From Xanthobacteraceae bacterium (GTDB lineage: Bacteria; Pseudomonadota; Alphaproteobacteria; Rhizobiales; Xanthobacteraceae): DNA of 64,000 nt. This document shows positions 16,185-27,709 of this stretch, one piece after another. Below the pieces are notes generated by a model. That model saw nothing but the letters and a program-made list of their open reading frames with translations, was not told where the DNA came from and searched no databases. Location: positions 2,418,001 to 2,482,000 of the forward strand of contig CP075369.1 of assembly GCA_019454205.1 (NCBI GenBank), read 5' to 3'. How positions within the stretch are numbered: position 1 is the stretch's first letter; each line of letters begins with the position of its first letter. A program made the position numbers and the translations under genes.

Positions 16185-17528
16185 TTACGCGGCCGCCTTG
16201 CTCAGCGCGGCGACGATCACGTCGACGACTTCCTCGACCAGCGCGCGGTCGTCGCCCTCCGCCATTACGCGGATCACGGGCTCGGTGCCGGACGGGCGGA
16301 TGACGAGGCGGCCCGCCTTGCCGAGGCGGCGCTTGGCGGCATCGATCACGTTGCTCACCGACGCATTCTCCAGCGGCTTGCCGGAGGCATAACGCACGTT
16401 CTTCATGACCTGCGGCAGCGGCTCGAAGCGATGGCAGACTTCCGAAACCGGGCGGCCCGATTTCTTCACCATCGCCAGCACCTGTAGCGCCGCAACCAGC
16501 CCGTCGCCGGTGGTCGCATAGTCGGACAGGATGATGTGACCGGAAGGCTCGCCGCCGACATTGTAGCCAGTCTCGCGCATCTTCTCGAGCACGTAACGGT
16601 CGCCGACCGGTGTGCGCACGAAACCGATGCCGAGTTCCTCGAAATAGCGCTCCAGACCGAGGTTCGACATCACGGTTGCAACCACGCCGTCCTTCGCGAG
16701 CAGACCCTCGGCGCGGAAACGCTCCGCGATCAGCGCCAGCAACTGGTCGCCGTCTACGACATGACCCTTCTCGTCGATGATGACCACGCGGTCGGCGTCG
16801 CCATCGAGCGCAATGCCGATGTCGGCGCGCATCTCGCGCACCTTCTGCGCCAGCGTTTCCGGCGCGGTGGAGCCGACGTCGCGGTTGATGTTGAAGCCAT
16901 CCGGCTCGACGCCGATGGAAATGACTTCCGCACCCAGTTCCCACAGGCCCGCGGGCGCGACCTTGTAGGCTGCTCCGTTGGCGCAGTCGATCACAACGCG
17001 CATGCCTTCGAGCGAGAGATTGCGCGGCAGCGTGCGCTTGGCGAATTCGATGTAGCGGTCCTGCACGCCGTCGATGCGCTTGGCACGGCCGAGCTTGGCC
17101 GGGTCCGAAAGCCGCTTCGAGATATCGGAGGCCATCAGCGCCTCGATCTCGTCCTCGATCGCGTCGGAGAGCTTGTAGCCGTCCGGCCCGAACAGCTTGA
17201 TGCCATTATCGTCGAATGGATTATGCGAGGCCGAGATCATCACGCCGAGGTCGGCGCGCATGGAGCGCGTCAGCATGGCGACCGCGGGCGTCGGCATCGG
17301 GCCGAGCAGGAATACATCCATGCCGACCGAAGTGAAGCCCGCGACAAGCGCATTCTCGATCATGTAGCCGGAAAGGCGTGTGTCCTTGCCGATCACGACG
17401 CGGTTGCGGTGATCGCCGTTCTGGAACATCAGCCCGGCAGACTGGCCGACCTTGAGCGCCAGTTCGGGCGTGATCACCTTGTTCGCACGGCCGCGAATGC
17501 CGTCGGTGCCGAAATGCTTTCGTGCCAT
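16185..17528 (-). CDS. glmM: Phosphoglucosamine mutase
   Basis: Enzyme of 447 aa that interconverts glucosamine-6- and 1-phosphate, feeding UDP-GlcNAc for peptidoglycan and lipopolysaccharide. Seen in order: the start MARKHFGTDGIRG; the active-site phosphoserine in ISASHNPFDDNG (Ser101); the metal loop DGDADRVVIIDE; the sugar-binding GEPSGHIILSD; and the C-terminal phosphate loop RPSGTEPVIRVM. In many relatives glmM directly follows ftsH. Here nnrS is inserted between them. Confidence 0.97.
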   Translation of the reverse strand: MARKHFGTDGIRGRANKVITPELALKVGQSAGLMFQNGDHRNRVVIGKDTRLSGYMIENALVAGFTSVGMDVFLLGPMPTPAVAMLTRSMRADLGVMISASHNPFDDNGIKLFGPDGYKLSDAIEDEIEALMASDISKRLSDPAKLGRAKRIDGVQDRYIEFAKRTLPRNLSLEGMRVVIDCANGAAYKVAPAGLWELGAEVISIGVEPDGFNINRDVGSTAPETLAQKVREMRADIGIALDGDADRVVIIDEKGHVVDGDQLLALIAERFRAEGLLAKDGVVATVMSNLGLERYFEELGIGFVRTPVGDRYVLEKMRETGYNVGGEPSGHIILSDYATTGDGLVAALQVLAMVKKSGRPVSEVCHRFEPLPQVMKNVRYASGKPLENASVSNVIDAAKRRLGKAGRLVIRPSGTEPVIRVMAEGDDRALVEEVVDVIVAALSKAAA

Positions 17529-17633
17529 GAACCCTGACCGTTACGGGTCTCCGCCCGCGGCGACGGCATACCGCCATGCCGCCCCGGACGCCAGCCGCAG
17601 CCTTTTCCCTTGTCTTCAAAATTTGTGAGGGAT

Positions 17634-17665
17634 GTTAACGCGCGACCATGGAAAGGCGCGTTAAC
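17634..17665. repeat. Inverted repeat of GTTAACGCGC upstream of glmM
   Basis: GTTAACGCGC (17634-17643) and its exact complement GCGCGTTAAC (17656-17665) are separated by 12 bases, 106 bases upstream of the glmM start. Two more copies of the 10-mer lie downstream of glmM (16056 and 16110). Confidence 0.55.
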
Positions 17666-17679
17666 GGGCGAAAGCAGCC

Positions 17680-18879
17680 CTAGCCGCCTCTTTGCCATGC
17701 CGGTGGCGTCCCGATGAGAATCGGGCCGTATGCCAGCGCAAAACCGCCGAATGCCGAGATCCATGCCAGGGCGGAGAGATGCAAGAGCGCAACCTCGCCA
17801 TTGAAGGTCACGGCGATTCGGGACAAGGCGGCGATCGCAGCAAGCACATAGATCGCCTGCGTCGCTCTCGAAGCGGCAAGCGCCCGTCCGGTATGGCCAA
17901 GACTCGCGCGCGTCATCACCGCAAGCGTCATCATCCCCGCCGCGCCGGCGGTCCATGCATGAATTCCCGCGCTAGGCGGCACCGCGAAAGAAAGCGCGGT
18001 GAGTCCGTTCAGCAGAAAACCGAGCGGGACGAAAAAATAAGCCGCATGCAGCACCAGAACCAACGGATTGGAAAACGTGCGGTCACCCGCCCAGCGCGCG
18101 AGGCGAACAAAGTGCAACACGGCGGCGGCAACCATCAGCCAGCCAGCAACGGCCTGGGTGGGAGCCGCAATCCATCCGCCGAGCGCAAGCGCTGCACACG
18201 CAATGGCCAGCGCATCGAAGCGCGAGAACGGGCGCGGCAGGCGGCCGGGATTGTTCTGTGTAAGCCAGTTGTGCGTGAAGCTCGGCACGATGCGGCCACC
18301 GATCAGGATAATCAACAAGATCACGGCCGCGATTGCGATACGCACGCCGTAATACGCATTGCCTGCCGTGAGCACCTCGAAATGGAAGACCGCGTTTCCG
18401 GTAATGAACACAGCGACGACCAACAGCACGCGGAGATTGCGCCAATTGCTTCCGGCAATGATCTCGCGCGCCGCCACGACGAACAACGCGAGGAGAAAAC
18501 CCATATCGATCACCGCCGCGGCAAACGTACCGGCAACCGGAGGCGCGATCATCGCAACCCTTCCGGCAAGCCATACCAGCGCCAATGCAGCCAGCGGCTT
18601 GCCGTTGACCGGAAGCCTGCCCGTCCAGTTCGGAATCGCCGTGAGCAGGAAACCCGCTATGGAGGCCGCGACATAGCCGTAGAGCATTTCGTGGATGTGC
18701 CAGTCGAGCGGACTCACTCGCTCCGGCAATGCGACGATCCCGGCATGAACCGGAATCCAGATCGCGACCGAAATCGCCGCCCAAACCCCGGCGGCAAGAA
18801 AGAACGGACGAAACCCGGCCGACAGCAGGGCGGGACCGGCATAATCGCGGCGGCGGGACAACGCGGCGGGAATGGACAT
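17680..18879 (-). CDS. nnrS: NnrS family haem/copper membrane protein
   Basis: Polytopic membrane protein of 399 aa, about 12 helices. Family hallmarks are GPALLSAGFRPFFLAAGVWA near the N-terminus and DWHIHEMLYGYVAASIAGFL with TAIPNWTGR. NnrS proteins are linked to nitric oxide metabolism and resistance and are controlled by FNR/NnrR-type regulators. The start is the ATG at 18879 behind GGAGTG; a longer frame begins 15 codons earlier. A near-perfect FNR-type box lies 51-64 bases upstream. It interrupts the common ftsH-glmM pair and no denitrification genes are nearby, so it looks like a later insertion with its own promoter. Confidence 0.9.
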   Translation of the reverse strand: MSIPAALSRRRDYAGPALLSAGFRPFFLAAGVWAAISVAIWIPVHAGIVALPERVSPLDWHIHEMLYGYVAASIAGFLLTAIPNWTGRLPVNGKPLAALALVWLAGRVAMIAPPVAGTFAAAVIDMGFLLALFVVAAREIIAGSNWRNLRVLLVVAVFITGNAVFHFEVLTAGNAYYGVRIAIAAVILLIILIGGRIVPSFTHNWLTQNNPGRLPRPFSRFDALAIACAALALGGWIAAPTQAVAGWLMVAAAVLHFVRLARWAGDRTFSNPLVLVLHAAYFFVPLGFLLNGLTALSFAVPPSAGIHAWTAGAAGMMTLAVMTRASLGHTGRALAASRATQAIYVLAAIAALSRIAVTFNGEVALLHLSALAWISAFGGFALAYGPILIGTPPAWQRGG

Positions 18880-18929
18880 GAAAGCACTCCGGCAACACGC
18901 CTTTGTGCCTCCGCGTGCAGTCACGCGCT

Positions 18930-18943
18930 TTGATCGAGATCAT
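18930..18943 (-). promoter_or_regulatory. FNR/FixK-type operator upstream of nnrS
   Basis: TTGATCGAGATCAT (18930-18943) matches TTGAT-N4-ATCAA in 13 of 14 positions, the last base being the exception. It lies 51 bases upstream of the nnrS start, a suitable place for a class II activation site, and fits the known control of nnrS by NO- or oxygen-responsive Crp/Fnr regulators. Confidence 0.7.
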
Positions 18944-18960
18944 GTCCGCGGACACCGCTC

Positions 18961-18994
18961 AAAAGAAAACGCCCGCCGTTGCATAACGGCGGGC
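18961..18994 (-). terminator. Terminator of ftsH
   Basis: A 10-bp perfect stem GCCCGCCGTT / AACGGCGGGC (18971-18980, 18985-18994) with loop GCAT, followed on the minus strand by TTTTCTTTT. It separates ftsH from nnrS. Confidence 0.9.
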
Positions 18995-19017
18995 GCTTTG
19001 TGTTCGTCAGAGCATAA

Positions 19018-20940
<1,923 letters not shown>

Positions 20941-21023
20941 CGCTGACCTTTCGCGAGGCCCGGAGGGCCTGAAACCGTGACGTAAATAGCTTCCGGACCG
21001 GATTAGAGCCGGTTTACGTTCGA

Positions 21024-21052
21024 ATGTAGGCGCGACCCCCCGCCTTGCCAAG
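21024..21052 (-). promoter_or_regulatory. Candidate ftsH promoter
   Basis: On the minus strand, CTTGGC (21052-21047) and CTACAT (21029-21024) are spaced by 17 bases, close to the alphaproteobacterial vegetative consensus CTTGAC-N17-CTATAT, 84 bases upstream of ftsH. Assigned by eye. Confidence 0.5.
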
Positions 21053-21079
21053 GGAACGGGCGCCGAAAACCGCCGGATA

Positions 21080-22123
21080 CTAAACGCCTAAATCCTTCGC
21101 AGCCTTCACTTTTCTGGCAGGTGCGGCGGTGATGCGCAGCTCCGTGTCGGAAAGCTCGACAAGCGCCCCGGCCAGCGTGCGCTTCACCCCCTCGCGCGCG
21201 CCATGCGCAAGCACCAGCGCGGGATGGAGATTTTCGACCTTCGCGAGTTCCGACGGACCCTCGGTGCCGCGGCGGTCGATCTCGCCGCGCAGAACGCGCA
21301 CCGCGATTTCATCCGGAAGCGCGAAGAACCCGGCCGCATCAAACGTGCCGTCCCCCTGCCCGCGCGAAAGATCCGCAACTGCCGCATCGGCCGCGCTGCG
21401 CAGCGCCTTCTCCGCGCGCAGCATTCGCTTCGCGAGCAATGCGAGCTTTGCGGAGTCGATGCCCTCCCGCGCCAGTACCGGCGCAATCTTGCGTAACCGC
21501 GCGCGGAGATACTTGTCGTCGCGGTTGGTCGGGTCGCTCGCGAATGGGATGCGCGCCTTTTTCAGTGTCGCCACCAGCCGCGATTTCGGCAGATCGAGAA
21601 ACGGGCGCACCAGCAGAAGATTTTTTCCGCGCGTGCGCTTGCGCCGGATCCCCGCAAGGCCACCGATGCCGGAGCCGCGCGCAATCCGGTGCAGCACCGT
21701 CTCCGCCTGATCGTCGCGGGTATGCGCAGTCGTGAGCGCGTCCGCGCCGATGGCTTCAGCATGCGTCACGAACAACGCGTAGCGCGCCTCACGCGCCGCT
21801 TCCTGCAAGCCAGTGATCGGTTTCTTCCCGGTCCAGCGCAGCGTGGCGTGCGGGATGTTCAGTTTTGCTGCGAGTTTCGCGACCGCTTTCGCTTCCCTCG
21901 CCGAAGCGGCGCGCAAACCATGGTCGATGGTGGCGGCGCAGAGTTCAGGGCCACGCTTCAGTTTCGCGCGCCAGCGCGCGGCGAGCAGCAGGAGCGCGGT
22001 GGAATCCGGCCCGCCGGATACGGCGAGCAGGAGTTTTTTCACACCGGAAAAGTCATCGAAGATCGCGGACAGTTCACTGTCCGCGATGGGTGTCTTGTCA
22101 GCAACCGAGCCGCTTCTGCTCAT
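21080..22123 (-). CDS. tilS: tRNA(Ile)-lysidine synthase
   Basis: ATP-dependent enzyme of 347 aa that converts C34 of the CAT-anticodon tRNA-Ile to lysidine so that it reads AUA. The PP-loop SGGPDSTALLLL is at residues 36-47 and the tRNA-contacting TTAHTRDDQAETVLHRIARG follows. It is shorter than the E. coli protein, as is usual in Alphaproteobacteria. Its start overlaps the end of cpoB by 26 bases, so translation is probably coupled. It closes the tol-pal cluster before ftsH. Confidence 0.93.
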   Translation of the reverse strand: MSRSGSVADKTPIADSELSAIFDDFSGVKKLLLAVSGGPDSTALLLLAARWRAKLKRGPELCAATIDHGLRAASAREAKAVAKLAAKLNIPHATLRWTGKKPITGLQEAAREARYALFVTHAEAIGADALTTAHTRDDQAETVLHRIARGSGIGGLAGIRRKRTRGKNLLLVRPFLDLPKSRLVATLKKARIPFASDPTNRDDKYLRARLRKIAPVLAREGIDSAKLALLAKRMLRAEKALRSAADAAVADLSRGQGDGTFDAAGFFALPDEIAVRVLRGEIDRRGTEGPSELAKVENLHPALVLAHGAREGVKRTLAGALVELSDTELRITAAPARKVKAAKDLGV

Positions 22124-23126
22124 CCTCGACGTTCTTCTTCACCTGGGCCGAAGCCTTCGGATACTTGGAAGACACGGCGCCGAGCGAAGCGCAAGCCGCT
22201 TCCTTCTTGTTCAGCAGCGCGAGCGACTGACCGAGGCGCAGCAGCGCATCCGGCGCGCGCTGGCTATTCGGATACTTGTTGTAGATGTCGAGGAAGACTT
22301 CCGCCGCATCGTTGTATTTCTTCTGCGCGAACAGGCTCTCGCCGAGCCAGTAGGTCGCCTGCGGCACGTTGCGGTCGCCCTGATGGCGGTCGAGGAAGCC
22401 GCGGAACGACTGCTCCGCCAGCGCGTAATCGCGGCGCAGGATGTAGCCGTAGGCAAGATCGTATTCGTCCTTCGGGCTTCCCGACGGCGGTAACACCGCC
22501 TGCGGTCCCACATTCGGCTGGTTCGGATTGCCACCCGGCGGCGGCAGATCCTGCGGATCGTTGCGGTCGTTCGGCGACAACACCATCGGACCTTGCGGAC
22601 CCTGCTGCCGCTGTTGCTGCTGCTTCACCTGACCGAGATTGCGCGGCGCTCCCGGCGCATTCGGATTCGCATCGGGATCGAATACATCGTTGCGCCCGCG
22701 CGGACCTTGTGGCGGCGGAACGTCCTGCTGCACCTGCGGCGGCGGTGCCTGCTGGGTGAGCGGCGGGATGTTGCGTTGCTGCTGCTGTTTCTGGAGCTGC
22801 GTGCGCGGCGGCTGGTTATCGCCCTGCGACAATCCTTCGAGCGCACGGCGCAATTGATCGTTCTGGTACTGTAACTGCTCGACCTGCCCAGTGAGCTGAC
22901 GCAGCGAATTTTCGAGGCGCTGGATGCGGCCGAGGAGTTCGCTATCGTCGCCGTTCTCACCCCGTTCGCGGTCGCCACGCATGCCGCCCGGCGGCACCGG
23001 CTGCTCGTCCCTGCGCCAGAACTGCGCAAGCTGAATCGGATTGATGCCCGGCGCGTTCTGCGCGGACGCGGGCATGACGAACGTGACTGCGGCGAGCGCC
23101 GTAAGACCCCAGCGGAGATAACTCAT
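22098..23126 (-). CDS. cpoB: Tol-Pal system coordinator CpoB (YbgF)
   Basis: Periplasmic protein of 342 aa that links outer membrane constriction with peptidoglycan synthesis. Signal peptide (about 1-22, ending ASAQN). A coiled coil follows at about 55-95 (LLGRIQRLENSLRQLTGQVE), the TolA-binding trimerisation segment. A long Gln/Pro-rich linker (100-215) leads to C-terminal TPR repeats (YDLAYGYILRRDYALAEQSF onward) ending in Cys. The linker is longer than in E. coli. It lies downstream of pal in the standard order. Confidence 0.93.
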   Translation of the reverse strand: MSYLRWGLTALAAVTFVMPASAQNAPGINPIQLAQFWRRDEQPVPPGGMRGDRERGENGDDSELLGRIQRLENSLRQLTGQVEQLQYQNDQLRRALEGLSQGDNQPPRTQLQKQQQQRNIPPLTQQAPPPQVQQDVPPPQGPRGRNDVFDPDANPNAPGAPRNLGQVKQQQQRQQGPQGPMVLSPNDRNDPQDLPPPGGNPNQPNVGPQAVLPPSGSPKDEYDLAYGYILRRDYALAEQSFRGFLDRHQGDRNVPQATYWLGESLFAQKKYNDAAEVFLDIYNKYPNSQRAPDALLRLGQSLALLNKKEAACASLGAVSSKYPKASAQVKKNVEDEQKRLGC

Positions 23127-23178
23127 GATGGAACCTGTGCGTCCGGTTTTTGCCTAAAGTTGGGCCGGGCTGAAACGC

Positions 23179-23204
23179 GAAACGGCGCCTCCAGGGAGGC
23201 GCCG
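23179..23204 (-). terminator. Attenuator-like hairpin between pal and cpoB
   Basis: CGGCGCCTCC (23183-23192) pairs with GGAGGCGCCG (23195-23204). On the minus strand it is followed by only TTTCG, so it is probably a partial terminator or an mRNA 3' stabiliser that tunes pal above cpoB. Confidence 0.5.
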
Positions 23205-23226
23205 CTTCCGATTTCAATTATGAGCC

Positions 23227-23727
23227 TTACGATCCCGGCGCGCTGTTGAGCACCGTCACCGCACGGCGGTTCTGAGACCAGCAGGAAATATCGTTACAGA
23301 CCGCGACCGGGCGCTCCTTACCATAGGAAATGGTCCGCATCCGCTGGGCGGAAATCCCGCGCGAGATCAGGTAGTCGCGCACCGTCTGCGCGCGGCGTGC
23401 ACCGAGCGCGATGTTGTATTCGCGCGTGCCGCGTTCGTCGGCGTGCCCTTCGACCGTGAAGGAATACTGCGAATATTGCTGCAGCCACTGCACCTGCTTG
23501 TCGAGCGTCGCGCGCGCCTGCACGGTCAGGTCGGACTGATCGCTTTCGAAGAATACGCGATCACCCACGTTGACCACGAAATCCTGCACGCTACCCGGAG
23601 GTGCGTTCGTCTGATTCTGGTTATTCGGATCGGTGACCTGGTTGGTCGAACAAGCCGCCGCCGCCAACGCTACTGCGATCAAAGCCGCAAAACGCGCGCC
23701 GCGCACGAGCTGCATCGCACCCGTCAT
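23227..23727 (-). CDS. pal: Peptidoglycan-associated lipoprotein Pal
   Basis: Outer membrane lipoprotein of 166 aa. The signal peptide ends in a lipobox-like ALAAAAC with the acylated Cys near residue 24. An Asn/Gln-rich linker is followed by an OmpA-C domain (VFFESDQSDLTVQARATLDK, FTVEGHADERGTREYNIALG) with the Asp and Arg that hold diaminopimelate (GHADERGTREYN, ARRAQTVRDYL). The ATG at 23727 is chosen because a GGGAG precedes it and the signal peptide then has normal length; a frame extending 27 codons upstream is not signal-like. Confidence 0.95.
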   Translation of the reverse strand: MTGAMQLVRGARFAALIAVALAAAACSTNQVTDPNNQNQTNAPPGSVQDFVVNVGDRVFFESDQSDLTVQARATLDKQVQWLQQYSQYSFTVEGHADERGTREYNIALGARRAQTVRDYLISRGISAQRMRTISYGKERPVAVCNDISCWSQNRRAVTVLNSAPGS

Positions 23728-23928
23728 GCCGGTTACTCCCTTATGGTCCCTAACGACCGGAAAATGCCCCCGGTCAAATTCACCCTCACCTCGCGAATAT
23801 TCCATCAACCTTGACGAAATCTTTGCGGCGCGGTGTGGGCGGGCGTTCCGTGAAAATACGAGTCGAATACCGCGGAACGTGGTTAGCCGGGGGTTAACGC
23901 GGAACTTTCACCGCGTCAGCAAGCGCCC

Positions 23929-25254
23929 TCACGAAAGCGGCGGCGACCAGGCCGGATCGGAGGCATAGGCCGGGGTCGGAACTTTCAGCTCGTTGTAGCC
24001 GGTGAGATCGACCGTGAAGAGCGACGGGCCGGCATTGCCGCCCGGATCGCGGAAGAACATCAGCACGCGGCCGTTCGGCGCCCAGGTCGGGCCTTCGTTG
24101 TGGAAGCCTTCGGTGAGGATGCGCTCGCCGGTGCCGTCGGTGCGCATGACGCCGATGGAGAACGAGCCGCTGCCCTGCTTGGTGAAAGCGATCACGTCGC
24201 CGCGTGGCGACCATACCGGCGTCGAGAAGCGCCCGCCGTCGGCGGGAGAAATGCGCCGCTGGTTCGAGCCGTCGGCGTTCATCACGTAGAGCTGCTGCGA
24301 ACCGCCGCGGTCGGATTCGAACACGATCTGCTTTCCGTCCGGCGAGAACGACGGCGCGGTGTCGATGGCCGCCGTATCGGTGAGCCGCTGCGTGCGGCGG
24401 GTGCGCAGGTCCATCAGGAAGATGCTCGACGCAGCGCCCTGTTGCAGGCTCATCACCACGCGCTGGCCGTCCGGCGAGAAACGCGGCGCGAACGACATGT
24501 TGGGGAAGTTGCCGACCACTTCGCGCTGCCCGGTTTCGATGTTGAACAACACGACGCGCGGATTCTCGCGGCCATAGGCCATGTAGACGATTTCCTGCGA
24601 AGTCGGGCTGAAGCGCGGCGTCAGCACCAGTTCCTCGCCACGCGTGAGATAACGCACGTTCGCGCCGTCTTGATCCATGATCGCGAGGCGCTTCACGCGG
24701 CGATCCTTCGGGCCGGTCTCGTCCACGTAAACGATACGCGTATCGAAATATCCCCTCTCGCCGGTGAGGCGTTGATAGATCAGGTCGGAGATGATGTGCG
24801 CGATGCGCCGCCAGTTTTCCGGCTGCGTGATGAACTGCTTGCCGTCGAGATACTTGCTGCCGGTCACGTCCCACAGCCGGAACGCGGTCTCGTAGCGGCC
24901 GTCGCCGGAGCGGCGCACGCGGCCCGTGACCAGCGTTTGCGCGTTGATCACGCGCCAGTCTTGAAAGCGCGGCTGCTGATCGATGTCGGCGATGCGCTCG
25001 ATGAAGGCCGCTGGATCGACCGGCGCGAACAGACCGGAACGGCGCAGGTTGTTGGTGATGACGCCACTGATGTTGCGCGCCATGTCGTTGTCGCCGCCAC
25101 CGACGAACTCGGTGATCGCAATCGGCAGCGGCTGGATCGTGCCCTTGGTGATTTCGATGCGTGTCTGCGCAAGCGCGCCCGCGCCGGTGAGCGAAGCCGC
25201 AGCGGCGCCACCGGCGGAGAGCAACAGGTTTCGGCGGGAAATCTCGAAGGTCAT
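23929..25254 (-). CDS. tolB: Tol-Pal system beta-propeller protein TolB
   Basis: Periplasmic protein of 441 aa with an N-terminal alpha/beta domain and a six-bladed propeller built of WD40-like PD40 repeats (LTPRFSPTSQEIVYMAYGRE, APRFSPDGQRVVMSLQQG, APSFSPDGKQIVFESDRGGS). The N-terminus MTFEISRRNLLLSAGGAAAA carries twin arginines, so export through Tat is likely. The ATG at 25254 is preferred over a TTG three codons upstream. It interacts with Pal and TolA at the division site. Confidence 0.96.
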   Translation of the reverse strand: MTFEISRRNLLLSAGGAAAASLTGAGALAQTRIEITKGTIQPLPIAITEFVGGGDNDMARNISGVITNNLRRSGLFAPVDPAAFIERIADIDQQPRFQDWRVINAQTLVTGRVRRSGDGRYETAFRLWDVTGSKYLDGKQFITQPENWRRIAHIISDLIYQRLTGERGYFDTRIVYVDETGPKDRRVKRLAIMDQDGANVRYLTRGEELVLTPRFSPTSQEIVYMAYGRENPRVVLFNIETGQREVVGNFPNMSFAPRFSPDGQRVVMSLQQGAASSIFLMDLRTRRTQRLTDTAAIDTAPSFSPDGKQIVFESDRGGSQQLYVMNADGSNQRRISPADGGRFSTPVWSPRGDVIAFTKQGSGSFSIGVMRTDGTGERILTEGFHNEGPTWAPNGRVLMFFRDPGGNAGPSLFTVDLTGYNELKVPTPAYASDPAWSPPLS

Positions 25255-25296
25255 GCGAGGCAAGTCCTGTCTATTCCGAAAGTCGTTAAACCGTTA

Positions 25297-26187
25297 TCAG
25301 CCGCGGGTGGTTTCCGGCGGCACGAAATCGATGATCATGTCGCGCCAGACATTATACTTCTCCGGGCGCAACATTTTATAGGGCGCGCAGGCATTCACGG
25401 CGCGCAGCGCGGTTTCCGCCGTGGTGGCGAAGGCCGGACCCACGCCGCGGTTCAGCACCTGCGGCTGCGCCGACAGCGAGCCGTCCAGCTTCAGCTGCAC
25501 GCGCAACTGCACCACCGCGCGCTCCATGTTGCCGACACCGGGCAACAGGTTCCAGCACTTCTCCAGATGCCGCGTGAAGGCGATCAGCTCGTCCATCGAA
25601 AGCTGGTTCGAGTCGCCGGTCTTGGTGCCGAGCGTCGCGTTGGTCTTCTTCTCGCCGGTGATCTGCTTGCGCGTCGGATCGCGCCGGTCGATCAAGTTTG
25701 CGATCTCGTCGGGATCGAACTTGCGCTTCGTCTTGATGTCGAGCGGCTTTGTCTTCGCGACCTTCTTCTCTTCCTTCTTCGGCTCTTCTTTCTTTTTGAC
25801 TTCTTCCTTCTTCGGTTGCGGCTTCGCATCCGGAGACGGCGCCGGGTCGGGCTTCTTTTCTTCCTGCTTTTCGGGAGTCTTCTCGGCCTGTTCCTGCGCC
25901 TTCGGAGGCGGCGGAGTTGCCTTCAGATCTTTTTTGTCGACGGGAGCGTCGATCAACTGCTTGATCGGATCGCTCGGCTGAACCTTGTCCACCTTGGTCA
26001 CCGGTTCCAGCATCTTTTCAGGTGCCTTCTTCACGCCGACCTTGGTCTTGGTGACGTCGGAGACGAGATCGATGGGTAGCGACTCGACCGGCTGCGCTTC
26101 GCGCGGCTTCACGCTGGAAAACTGGATCAATCCCCACGCCAGCAGAAGGGCGTGAAAGGCGGTGGAGATCGTCAGACCGGGACGCAC
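25297..26187 (-). CDS. tolA: Tol-Pal energy-transducing protein TolA
   Basis: Inner membrane protein of 296 aa. One N-terminal helix (about 4-22, GLTISTAFHALLLAWGLIQF) is followed by a long Lys/Glu/Pro-rich helical domain (45-165, with EEKKPDPAPSPDAKPQPKKE) that spans the periplasm. A small C-terminal TonB-like domain has NACAPYKMLRPEKYNVWRDM. It couples the TolQR proton channel to TolB and Pal. It starts 7 bases after tolR and is clearly cotranscribed. Confidence 0.93.
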   Translation of the reverse strand: MRPGLTISTAFHALLLAWGLIQFSSVKPREAQPVESLPIDLVSDVTKTKVGVKKAPEKMLEPVTKVDKVQPSDPIKQLIDAPVDKKDLKATPPPPKAQEQAEKTPEKQEEKKPDPAPSPDAKPQPKKEEVKKKEEPKKEEKKVAKTKPLDIKTKRKFDPDEIANLIDRRDPTRKQITGEKKTNATLGTKTGDSNQLSMDELIAFTRHLEKCWNLLPGVGNMERAVVQLRVQLKLDGSLSAQPQVLNRGVGPAFATTAETALRAVNACAPYKMLRPEKYNVWRDMIIDFVPPETTRG

Positions 26188-26194
26188 GGGAGGC

Positions 26195-26638
26195 TTAGTT
26201 TCCCTCGACTTCGGTGACGAGCGCGACCTTGCGGTAGCCCGCCGCCTGCAAGCGCCCCATCACCTTCATCACCGTCCCGTAATCCACCTTCTTGTCGCCG
26301 CGCACGAAGATGCGTTCGTCCTGCCCCTGCTTGGCGATGACCTTCAGCTTCTCGACCAGTTCCTCGATCTTCACTTCCGTGTTCTGGAGGAAGACTTGGC
26401 CCTTGTCGTTGACCGAAAGCGTCAGCGGCTCGCGATCCTGCTCGACCGAGCGCGCCTGCGTCTGCGGCAGGTCGATCGGCACGCCGACGGTGAGCAGCGG
26501 CGCCGCGATCATGAAGATGATCAGCAACACCAGCATCACGTCGACCAGCGGGGTCACGTTGATTTCGGCCATCACGCCGCGGCCGCGCACGCGCGACGAA
26601 CGCCGGCTGATTCCGCCTGAAGAACTTCCTGCGCCCAT
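26195..26638 (-). CDS. tolR: Tol-Pal system protein TolR (ExbD family)
   Basis: Protein of 147 aa with one transmembrane helix (NVTPLVDVMLVLLIIFMIAA) that contains the essential proton-carrying Asp in PLVDVMLVLL. A periplasmic domain with VSVNDKGQVFLQNTE-like strands and RGDKKVDYGTVMKVMGRLQA follows. The Ser/Gly/Arg-rich N-terminal tail (1-24) is somewhat long. It lies 23 bases after tolQ and 7 before tolA. Confidence 0.95.
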   Translation of the reverse strand: MGAGSSSGGISRRSSRVRGRGVMAEINVTPLVDVMLVLLIIFMIAAPLLTVGVPIDLPQTQARSVEQDREPLTLSVNDKGQVFLQNTEVKIEELVEKLKVIAKQGQDERIFVRGDKKVDYGTVMKVMGRLQAAGYRKVALVTEVEGN

Positions 26639-26661
26639 ATTGGTGCCCGTACCCTATTGGC

Positions 26662-27459
<798 letters not shown>

Positions 27460-27672
27460 TGCAATTCCTTTTGCGTTCCGGTCCTAACGCCAGCCGGCGC
27501 CGCGAAAGCGGGAGGCAGAAATCGGGAGCGTCGGAAGTTTCGCGAACCTCAGGACCGGCAATTCGGCTCGCCCTGAACCCGTCCCCGGATAAGCCCGTCA
27601 ATACGGCGTCGAATCTGTCCAAACTGGGGCACCCCCAGCCGGGGCATTCCTATAACAGAATGGCTTATGGGG

Positions 27673-27687
27673 TTAACGAAACGTTAG
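27673..27687. promoter_or_regulatory. Imperfect CtrA box in the ybgC-tolQ gap
   Basis: TTAACGAAACGTTAG is one base away from TTAA-N7-TTAA. It lies 214 bases upstream of tolQ, in a 250-base gap (27460-27709) that otherwise contains no gene and no clear terminator. Confidence 0.35.
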
Positions 27688-27709
27688 CGGCGGCAAAGCG
27701 GCGCGGCAG

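Noticed and set aside
21047..21052. Sigma-32 promoter for ftsH
   Set aside because: A CTTG start is present but the -10 reads CTACAT rather than the CCCAT type; the vegetative reading with 17-base spacing is the better fit.
24100..26079. 659-codon plus-strand frame spanning tolB and tolA
   Set aside because: Antisense shadow of two well-recognised genes. It contains a run of Leu/Phe that is the complement of the Lys/Glu-rich TolA stalk.
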